Source of the DNA: Paracoccaceae bacterium
GTDB taxonomy: Bacteria > Pseudomonadota > Alphaproteobacteria > Rhodobacterales > Rhodobacteraceae
Length of the DNA: 11,932 bases
Assembly (NCBI GenBank): GCA_023263735.1
Contig: JALQUQ010000020.1
Span: forward strand, 3,622 to 15,553
Direction of reading: 5' to 3'
Shown: one piece after another, positions 7,285 through 11,932 of the stretch
Numbering within the stretch: position 1 is the first letter of the stretch
Layout: every line of letters begins with the position of its first letter
Position numbers and translations under genes: made by a program
The notes under the pieces: generated by a model
The model's database searches: none
What the model was told of the DNA's origin: nothing
The model's input: the letters and a program-made list of their open reading frames with translations, nothing else

Positions 7285-7892
7285 ATCCCGTAGCAGCGCA
7301 TGAACATCGTGACCGCCCCGTCAACAACACGGCGGCGGTCGGCGGGCGAAGACCCCTCGGCCATGTTGAAAATCAACCGTTCATGCAGATCGGCCTTGCA
7401 CAATTGCAAGAACTGTTCGGCAGCCAGATCGATGTCATCGATCCGCAGGGCCCCACGCACGACCGCCTGCCGCAGATAATCGGCCAGCCGGTCCCGGATC
7501 AGTCTTGGCCCTGACTGATAAAACTGATGGCCCAGTTCGGGAAAACGGTCGCTTTCGGCGACACAGATCCGAAACACATTCTGCCCCAGATCCGACAGGA
7601 CGAAATCCATGATCCGTTCGGCCGCCATGGCCAAAACGCCAGCGACGGGCGCGCAATCGTCAATCAGGGCCCTTGCCTCATCTGCCTGCCGGGCGCATTC
7701 GGCCTTGGCCACTTCCATGAACAACAGGCGTTTGTCTGGAAAATAGCTGTACAGCGTGGCTTTGCTGACCCCTGCCTGACGCGCAATGTCATCGACCGAC
7801 GCGCCTTGGAACCCGTCTCGCAAAAAGATCGCGCGCGCGCCCTCAAGAACCTGATCGAACTTGCGCCCTTTTCTGACCGCTGGCTGCTGCAT
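7281..7892 (-). CDS. TetR-family transcriptional regulator (AefR-like C-terminal domain)
   Basis: One-component repressor-type regulator, 203 aa from the ATG at 7892. The N-terminal TetR_N domain covers roughly residues 12-58. Its helix-turn-helix VDDIARQAGVSKATLYSYF (33-51) and following PDKRLLFMEV are textbook TetR. The C-terminal ligand/dimer domain (about 75-200; NVFRICVAESDRFPELGHQFYQSGP is characteristic) resembles the AefR-like type. The frame is open to a TTG at 7991, but a well-spaced promoter at 7921-7949 would place the transcript start near 7914, favouring the ATG at 7892 over 7925 or 7991. It diverges from the mbfA operon, so self-regulation and control of mbfA are reasonable guesses. 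Its TAG overlaps the folC TAA by four bases. Confidence 0.9.
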   Translation of the reverse strand: MQQPAVRKGRKFDQVLEGARAIFLRDGFQGASVDDIARQAGVSKATLYSYFPDKRLLFMEVAKAECARQADEARALIDDCAPVAGVLAMAAERIMDFVLSDLGQNVFRICVAESDRFPELGHQFYQSGPRLIRDRLADYLRQAVVRGALRIDDIDLAAEQFLQLCKADLHERLIFNMAEGSSPADRRRVVDGAVTMFMRCYGI

Positions 7893-7909
7893 CTTTCCGC
7901 CACTGCCCC

Positions 7910-7925
7910 ATGGTCCAACCACCAT
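7910..7925. promoter_or_regulatory. Inverted repeat ATGGT-N6-ACCAT over the TetR -10 (candidate autoregulatory operator)
   Basis: Five-base perfect arms (7910-7914 and 7921-7925) with a six-base centre overlap the candidate -10 and transcript start of the TetR gene. This is where a TetR repressor would bind to shut off its own gene. The arms are short and there is no experimental support. Confidence 0.3.
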
Positions 7926-7949
7926 AGGCGACGGCCGGGGCAGCGACAA
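7921..7949 (-). promoter_or_regulatory. Candidate TetR gene promoter
   Basis: Read on the minus strand, TTGTCG (7949-7944) and TATGGT (7926-7921) are separated by exactly 17 bases, giving a predicted transcript start near 7914 and a leader of about 22 bases before the ATG at 7892. This is pattern matching only, but the spacing is ideal and it agrees with the ATG chosen for the gene. Confidence 0.45.
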
Positions 7950-8060
7950 GCCGACGGCCATAGAAACCGTGATCACAGGCCCCCTCGCCAACGCTCAAAT
8001 TCACTGGGTTCCAGCGGCCCAGGCAAACCCTTTGGCCACACCTGGCATCTAAACCACCCC

Positions 8061-8077
8061 ATTGGCAAAATGCCCAT
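8061..8077. promoter_or_regulatory. Imperfect 17-base palindrome, candidate TetR operator
   Basis: ATTGGCA-AAA-TGCCCAT has seven-base arms that match at six of seven positions. It ends at the first base of the candidate mbfA -35 hexamer. Size and symmetry fit a TetR-type operator and the position fits control of mbfA. Its sequence differs from the ATGGT repeat near the TetR start, so the same protein need not bind both. Confidence 0.35.
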
Positions 8078-8104
8078 TGAACCTTTGATCAAATTCCATA
8101 AATT
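8077..8104 (+). promoter_or_regulatory. Candidate mbfA promoter
   Basis: TTGAAC (8077-8082), a 16-base spacer and TAAATT (8099-8104) form a plausible sigma-70-type promoter in a locally AT-rich stretch. A transcript start near 8111 would fall in the middle of the Irr-type box, the arrangement expected for repression. A perfect 10-base palindrome TTTGATCAAA (8084-8093) sits in the spacer. Confidence 0.45.
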
Positions 8105-8117
8105 AGAACCATTCTAA
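8103..8117. promoter_or_regulatory. Irr-type box (ICE motif) controlling mbfA
   Basis: TTAGAA-CCA-TTCTAA is a perfect inverted repeat and matches the core of the iron control element bound by Irr, the haem-responsive Fur-family regulator of alphaproteobacteria. From established knowledge, mbfA is an Irr-repressed gene in Agrobacterium and Bradyrhizobium, and to my recollection also in Rhodobacter. Here the box overlaps the predicted -10/transcript start and ends directly before the mbfA Shine-Dalgarno (GAAAGG, 8118-8123), so bound Irr would block transcription in low iron. Confidence 0.8.
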
Positions 8118-8129
8118 GAAAGGTGTGCC

Positions 8130-9107
8130 ATGCTCTCCTCCCTCACCCAACGGCGCCGGTTTTCCGACCTCAGCGAACAAGAAATCCTGGCTCTGGCGAT
8201 TTCTTCAGAAGAGGACGACGCCCGGATCTACCGCAGCTATGCCGAGCGACTGCGTGGCGAATATCCCGCCTCGGCCGCGATCTTTGAAGGCATGGCGGAG
8301 GAGGAGGACACCCACCGCAACCGATTGATTTCCCTGCATCAGGCCCGGTTTGGAGAGGTCATTCCCCTGATCCGGCGCGAACATGTCGCCGGCTTTTATG
8401 CCCGCAAGCCGATCTGGCTGATGCACAACCTGACCTTGGACACCATCAGGGCCGAGGCCGAAGGGATGGAGCGTCAGGCCGAGGCCTTTTACCTCCGCGC
8501 CGCCAAAACAACAAAGGATGCCGAAACCCGGCGCCTGTTGGGCGATCTGGCCGCAGCCGAGGGCAAACATGCCGAAAAGGCCGACCAACTGACCGCCAGT
8601 GCCTTGGACCCGGAAACCAAGGCCGAAGAGGATCGTGCCGCCCACCGTCAATTCATCCTGACATGGGTTCAACCCGGTCTGGCTGGGCTGATGGACGGAT
8701 CTGTTTCCACCCTCGCCCCGATTTTCGCGACCGCTTTTGCCACTCAAGACACGTGGACGACCTTTTTGGTGGGCGCCGCCGCCAGCGTGGGGGCGGGTAT
8801 TTCGATGGGCTTTACCGAAGCGGCACATGACGACGGCGTTCTGTCGGGCCGTGGCAGCCCATGGAAGCGCGGCTTTGCCTCGGGCATCATGACGGCCGTT
8901 GGCGGGCTGGGTCACGCCTTGCCCTACCTGATCCCGGAATTCTGGACTGCCACCACGATTGCGATGATCGTCGTATTCATCGAACTTTGGGCCATCGCGT
9001 GGATTCAGAACAAGTACATGGAAACCCCCTTTGTGCGCGCGGCCTTGCAAGTTGTGCTGGGAGGCGCTCTGGTGTTTGCGGCGGGGGCACTGATCGGGGG
9101 GGGCTGA
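8130..9107 (+). CDS. mbfA: Membrane-bound ferritin MbfA, iron exporter
   Basis: Inner-membrane iron exporter that protects cells from excess iron and peroxide stress; 325 aa, the family length. Residues about 15-165 form a ferritin-like (erythrin) four-helix domain with diiron ligands expected at Glu27/28, Glu58/59 and His62 (EEDTH), Glu111/114 and Glu144/His147 (EGKH). Residues about 170-325 are a VIT1/CCC1-type membrane domain with some five helices, starting QPGLAGLMDGSVSTLAPIFATAF in split form (181-203), where the MDG motif lies in the ion path. GAAAGG (8118-8123) lies six bases before the ATG, and the Irr-type box lies just upstream. The last codons contain a run of eight G (9096-9103) that also serves as RBS for the next gene, which starts two bases after the stop. 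Confidence 0.93.
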   Translation: MLSSLTQRRRFSDLSEQEILALAISSEEDDARIYRSYAERLRGEYPASAAIFEGMAEEEDTHRNRLISLHQARFGEVIPLIRREHVAGFYARKPIWLMHNLTLDTIRAEAEGMERQAEAFYLRAAKTTKDAETRRLLGDLAAAEGKHAEKADQLTASALDPETKAEEDRAAHRQFILTWVQPGLAGLMDGSVSTLAPIFATAFATQDTWTTFLVGAAASVGAGISMGFTEAAHDDGVLSGRGSPWKRGFASGIMTAVGGLGHALPYLIPEFWTATTIAMIVVFIELWAIAWIQNKYMETPFVRAALQVVLGGALVFAAGALIGGG

Positions 9108-9109
9108 CG

Positions 9110-9802
9110 ATGTACCACAAAGGCGGCGTGCGCTATGAACCCTTGGCCCTGCCAGATCGGGTCGGGCTGTCCGATGCCGAAGCCTTGGCCAAGGCCCAAG
9201 CCCACTTGGCCTATATGCGCAAACGGCATTCGGTTCGCCAGTTTTCGACCGAACCCGTTTCTGCCGAAATCATCGCCGCCTGCATTGCCACCGCAGGCAC
9301 CGCGCCATCGGGGGAGAACCATCAGCCATGGCATTTCGTGGCAATCGGCAACCCCGAAATGAAGCAAAAGATCCGCCTTGCCGCCGAGGAAGAAGAGCGC
9401 GCCTTTTATTCCGGGGGCGGTGGCGACGAATGGCTTGCGGCGCTGGAACCCATAGGAACGGGCGTGGAAAAGCCCCATCTGACCGATGCCCCGTGGCTCA
9501 TCGTGGTCTTTGCCCAAAAGTTCGGCATGACCTTGGATGGGGTAAAGTACAAAAACTACTATGTGCCCGAAAGCGTTGGTATTGCGACCGGCTTTCTGAT
9601 TTCCGCGTTGCACAACGCAGGGTTGGTCTGTCTAGAGCACACGCCAAACCCGATGAAGTTTCTAAATGACCTGTGCGGCCGCCCCGCGAATGAAAAACCG
9701 GTCATGATCTTGCCCGTCGGGCACCCTGCTTTGGATGCCACGGTTCCCGCAGTCGCCAAGCGGAAAAAGCCGCTGGGCGATATCCTGACGCTGTTGCCTT
9801 AG
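9110..9802 (+). CDS. Nitroreductase-fold flavoprotein resembling iodotyrosine deiodinase
   Basis: A 230-aa FMN enzyme of the nitroreductase superfamily. FMN-binding features are KRHSVRQF (Arg39, Ser41, Arg43) and TAGTAPSGENHQPWHFV (61-77). It is closer in sequence pattern to animal iodotyrosine deiodinase (IYD) than to NfsB-type nitroreductases: EEEERAFY keeps the E-x3-Y pair (Glu96, Tyr100) and VEKPHLTDAP keeps Lys121, the three residues that grip the substrate zwitterion in IYD. ALHNAGLVCLEHTP, GRPANEKPVMILPVGHP and DATVPAV complete the likeness. It may reductively dehalogenate a halotyrosine or act on another aromatic substrate; the role is unproven. The N-terminal membrane anchor of animal IYD is absent. 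The ATG at 9110 follows the mbfA stop by two bases, so it shares mbfA transcription and probably iron control. Confidence 0.88.
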   Translation: MYHKGGVRYEPLALPDRVGLSDAEALAKAQAHLAYMRKRHSVRQFSTEPVSAEIIAACIATAGTAPSGENHQPWHFVAIGNPEMKQKIRLAAEEEERAFYSGGGGDEWLAALEPIGTGVEKPHLTDAPWLIVVFAQKFGMTLDGVKYKNYYVPESVGIATGFLISALHNAGLVCLEHTPNPMKFLNDLCGRPANEKPVMILPVGHPALDATVPAVAKRKKPLGDILTLLP

Positions 9803-10707
9803 ACTTCCGCACCCAAGTGGGCCTGCCCGCGTTTGGCGGCAAGATCCATCTGTTTTTGCCGCTCGCGGAAACGGGCGCGGTCAGCTTCGGAATATTCCGA
9901 TTTGCACTGTGGGCAGCAGACGCCCTTTTCATAATCGGGGTGCTTTCGGTCGTCGACCGACACTGCCCGACGGCACGCCCCGCAGCTTTCATTCGTGCCC
10001 GGCACCAACCCATGCCCGACCGAAACCCGCTGATCAAAGACAAAGCATTCGCCCTTCCACAGGCTGTCTTCCTGCGGAACAACCTCAAGATATTTCAGAA
10101 TCCCGCCCTTAAGGTGAAAGACCTCGTCAATGCCCTGCGACAGCAGGAAATTGGTGGATTTCTCGCAGCGAATGCCGCCCGTGCAGAACATCGCAATCCG
10201 CTTGTTGTGGAAACGGTCGCGGTTTTCCTCCCACCACTTGGGGAATTCGGTAAAGCTGTGCGTGCCCGGATCAACCGCACCTTCAAAGGTGCCGATGGCG
10301 TATTCATAATCGTTGCGCGTGTCGATCACGGCAACATCTGGTGCTGAAATCAGCGCATTCCAATCATGCGCATCGACGTAATGCCCCACCTTGGCCTTGG
10401 GGTCCACATCCGGCACGCCCATCGTGACGATTTCGCGCTTTAACTTGACCTTCATCCGGCCAAAAGGCATCGACGCCGCATAGCTTTCTTTCCATTCAAG
10501 ATCGCCACAGCCGGGCAGGCCCCGCACATGGGCCAAGACCGCGTCGATCCCCTGACGCGTGCCCGCGATGGTGCCATTGATCCCTTCGCGTGCAAGCAAA
10601 AGCGATCCTTTGACCCCCTGAGCGGTACAAAGATCCAAAAGCGGCCCCCGCAAGGCAGAGGGGTCGTCAAAGCGGGTGAAATGATAAAGTGCGCAAACTG
10701 TCAGCAT
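9799..10707 (-). CDS. trhO: Oxygen-dependent tRNA uridine(34) hydroxylase
   Basis: Rhodanese-domain protein (TrhO, formerly YceA) that makes 5-hydroxyuridine at tRNA position 34 using oxygen, the precursor of cmo5U/mcmo5U wobble bases; cytoplasmic. With the ATG at 10707 it has 302 aa. An N-terminal domain (1-95) carries LLAREGINGTIAG, typical of the family. The rhodanese domain (about 115-215) has DTRNDYEYAIGTF and the active loop CTGGIRC with catalytic Cys175. A C-terminal Cys cluster (Cys242, Cys245, Cys264/265, Cys268) looks zinc-binding. The frame is open to a TTG at 10788, but the family normally starts at about MLTVCALYHF. Its TAA overlaps the stop of the deiodinase-like gene by four bases. 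It diverges from pncA over a 97-base region. Confidence 0.94.
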   Translation of the reverse strand: MLTVCALYHFTRFDDPSALRGPLLDLCTAQGVKGSLLLAREGINGTIAGTRQGIDAVLAHVRGLPGCGDLEWKESYAASMPFGRMKVKLKREIVTMGVPDVDPKAKVGHYVDAHDWNALISAPDVAVIDTRNDYEYAIGTFEGAVDPGTHSFTEFPKWWEENRDRFHNKRIAMFCTGGIRCEKSTNFLLSQGIDEVFHLKGGILKYLEVVPQEDSLWKGECFVFDQRVSVGHGLVPGTNESCGACRRAVSVDDRKHPDYEKGVCCPQCKSEYSEADRARFRERQKQMDLAAKRGQAHLGAEV

Positions 10708-10739
10708 ATGCAGCCCATACTCCCGGAAGGCACCCGATT

Positions 10740-10756
10740 TCAAGCGGCTCGCTTGA
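10740..10756. promoter_or_regulatory. Perfect 17-base palindrome between trhO and pncA (candidate operator)
   Basis: TCAAGCG-GCT-CGCTTGA has perfect seven-base arms. Its right end overlaps the pncA -35 candidate TTGACG (10753-10758), and its left end overlaps a minus-strand TTGAAA (10743-10738) that could be a -35 for trhO. One protein bound here could control both divergent genes. I do not recognise the motif as the site of a known regulator. Confidence 0.45.
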
Positions 10757-10781
10757 CGCAGGGCAATCGCCCGCTTAGCCA
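10753..10781 (+). promoter_or_regulatory. Candidate pncA promoter
   Basis: TTGACG (five of six to consensus) is followed after 17 bases by TAGCCA, a poor -10. The spacer holds a further small inverted repeat, GGGC-AATC-GCCC (10761-10772). A strong AGGAGG (10794-10799) lies five bases before the pncA ATG. Confidence 0.35.
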
Positions 10782-10804
10782 AGAACAAACGACAGGAGGT
10801 TCCG

Positions 10805-11413
10805 ATGCGCCCACAGACCGAAGCTTTGATCGTGATCGACGTTCAGAACGACTTTTGTCCCGGCGGCGCGTTGGCCGTGGCCGGGGGGGATCAGATCCTC
10901 GCGCCGATCAATGCCCTGATGGATCAGTTTTCGACCGTCGTGTTGACGCAGGATTGGCACCCGGCGGACCATAGCTCGTTTGCCGACAATCATCCCGGCG
11001 CGGCACCATTCAGCCTGACCGACATGCCCTATGGCCCGCAGGTTCTGTGGCCCACCCATTGTGTGCACGGCACGAAAGGGGCCGCCTTTCACGCTGGGCT
11101 GAAAACAGACCCTGCCCAGTTGATCATTCGCAAGGGGTTTCGGCCGCAGATCGACAGCTACTCGGCCTTTTTCGAAAACGACCGGAAAACGGCCACGGGG
11201 CTTGATGGCTATCTGCGCAATCGCGGCATCACGCATCTGACCTTTGTCGGCTTGGCGACCGATTATTGCGTGGCCTATTCCGCGCTGGATGCCGCGTCGC
11301 TGGGATATCAGGCGACGGTGATCTTGGGGGCCTGCCGTGCCATTGATCTGAACGGGTCTTTGGCTGCGGCAACCGCCAATCTGCGCGCTGCCGGGGTTGT
11401 CCTGAACGACTGA
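10805..11413 (+). CDS. pncA: Nicotinamidase
   Basis: Cytoplasmic isochorismatase-fold hydrolase that deamidates nicotinamide to nicotinate, the first step of NAD salvage; 202 aa, close to E. coli PncA. The catalytic triad is Asp12 (VIDVQNDF), Lys110 (IIRKGF) and Cys155 (LATDYCVAYSALDA). Metal ligands are expected at Asp50 and His52 (TQDWHP) with a later histidine. WPTHCVHGT (82-90) is a further family signature. The ATG is preceded by a near-perfect AGGAGGT. pncB, the enzyme for the next step, starts 124 bases downstream on the same strand. Confidence 0.96.
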   Translation: MRPQTEALIVIDVQNDFCPGGALAVAGGDQILAPINALMDQFSTVVLTQDWHPADHSSFADNHPGAAPFSLTDMPYGPQVLWPTHCVHGTKGAAFHAGLKTDPAQLIIRKGFRPQIDSYSAFFENDRKTATGLDGYLRNRGITHLTFVGLATDYCVAYSALDAASLGYQATVILGACRAIDLNGSLAAATANLRAAGVVLND

Positions 11414-11537
11414 TCCTGCGGGGGCAGATCAAGGAAAACCAATCAAAATCAATCAGAGATTCGCGCCAATCCCTTACAGGGCTCTTGCAACAGAACTGTG
11501 ACTTGATGCACCAAAGACGAATTGGAGGAGCCCAGTC
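11414..11537 (+). other. pncA-pncB intergenic region
   Basis: The 124 bases between pncA and pncB begin with a possible bulged hairpin (GATCCTGC...GCAGATC, 11412-11430) that lacks a T-run, so a terminator is doubtful. An AT-rich stretch with overlapping AATCA repeats (11441-11455) follows; no convincing promoter is seen. GGAGGAG at 11524-11530 is the pncB ribosome binding site, seven bases from the ATG. Confidence 0.4.
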
Positions 11538-11932
11538 ATGGTCGATATTGCCACGCGCGTTTGGAACCACAAGTGGAAGATCGACCCGGTCGTTCGCTCG
11601 CTGATCGACACCGACTTTTACAAGCTCTTGATGTGCCAGTCGATCTTTCGCAACCGCCCCAACACCAGTGTGACCTTTAGCCTGATCAACCGCACGAAAT
11701 CGGTGCGACTGGCCGATCTGATCGACGAAGGCGAACTGCGCGAGCAGCTTGACCACATTCGCAGCCTGAGCCTGTCGCGCGGGGAAAGCACTTGGCTGCG
11801 CGGCAACACCTTTTACGGCAAGCGCCAGATGTTCCGCCCCGATTTCATGGAATGGTTCGAAAACCTGCGCCTGCCCGCCTATCATCTGGAAAAACGGGAT
11901 GGCCAGTACGAACTGACCTTTGAAGGCAGTTG
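11538..11932 (+). CDS. pncB: Nicotinate phosphoribosyltransferase, N-terminal part (continues beyond right edge)
   Basis: Cytoplasmic enzyme that couples nicotinate to PRPP, giving nicotinate mononucleotide, the entry step of the Preiss-Handler route to NAD. The first 131 residues are present. They include [20 protein letters not shown] and the family-defining [14 protein letters not shown] (21-34), then [13 protein letters not shown] (42-54), [19 protein letters not shown] in split form (85-103) and the beta-strand YELTFEGSW at the edge. The layout matches PncB of proteobacteria. The ATG has a strong GGAGGAG seven bases upstream. It follows pncA on the same strand, so nicotinamide salvage is encoded together. 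The catalytic histidine and PRPP site lie beyond the window. Confidence 0.95.
   Translation, partial: MVDIATRVWNHKWKIDPVVRSLIDTDFYKLLMCQSIFRNRPNTSVTFSLINRTKSVRLADLIDEGELREQLDHIRSLSLSRGESTWLRGNTFYGKRQMFRPDFMEWFENLRLPAYHLEKRDGQYELTFEGS

Noticed and set aside
8084..8093. FNR/CRP-type site at TTTGATCAAA
   Set aside because: FNR half-sites need a four-base spacer (TTGAT-N4-ATCAA); here the halves abut, so it is only a short palindrome.
8205..9050. Minus-strand open frame of 281 codons opposite mbfA
   Set aside because: It is a shadow frame; mbfA has domains, RBS and an operator.
10708..10788. TTG start giving trhO 27 more residues
   Set aside because: The extension crosses the candidate promoter and palindrome and is not typical of the family; the ATG at 10707 fits.
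11412..11430. Rho-independent terminator after pncA
   Set aside because: The hairpin has a bulge and no T-run follows, so it is unlikely to terminate by itself.
1..11932. CRISPR, tRNA, rRNA, transposon or prophage content
   Set aside because: No repeat-spacer array, cloverleaf, transposase, integrase or terminal repeats were found on reading both strands.

Overview
The window looks like chromosomal DNA of a Rhodobacteraceae (Rhodobacter/Roseobacter-type) alphaproteobacterium. It is GC-rich by eye, densely packed and uniform in codon use. It carries an accD-folC pair, a DUF6478-type protein typical of Rhodobacterales, and an MbfA iron exporter behind an Irr-type box. No rRNA, tRNA, CRISPR array, insertion sequence or phage gene was seen. 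No stretch without a gene exceeds 300 bases; the longest is about 237 bases (7893-8129).

Left block (1-3220), minus strand. Reading in the direction of transcription: a predicted lipoprotein; a DUF6478-like protein followed 9 bases later by a small unrecognised protein with a possible C-terminal coiled coil; an AEC-family permease; and the first 100 residues of S-formylglutathione hydrolase (fghA), which leaves the left edge. The permease stop and the fghA start share an ATGA.

Central block (3368-7284), plus strand. A DUF1624/HGSNAT-like membrane acyltransferase (GTG start) overlaps by ATGA an M23-family metallopeptidase-like protein without signal peptide. accD (acetyl-CoA carboxylase beta subunit) and folC (dihydrofolate/folylpolyglutamate synthase, probable TTG start) follow. 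folC meets a convergent TetR regulator with a 4-base overlap of stop codons.

Iron block (7281-9802). The TetR gene diverges from mbfA, a ferritin-like/VIT iron exporter. The intergenic region holds a perfect TTAGAA-CCA-TTCTAA box directly before the mbfA Shine-Dalgarno, a plausible promoter in each direction and further candidate operators. Two bases after mbfA starts a flavoprotein of the nitroreductase fold that resembles animal iodotyrosine deiodinase, including its E-x3-Y and Lys substrate-lid residues. This mbfA/deiodinase-like pair is the most interesting part of the window.

Right block (9799-11932). trhO (tRNA U34 hydroxylase, minus) diverges from pncA (nicotinamidase, plus), and pncB (nicotinate phosphoribosyltransferase) runs off the right edge. 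pncA and pncB give the nicotinamide -> nicotinate -> NaMN salvage route. A perfect 17-base palindrome lies in the trhO/pncA divergent promoter.
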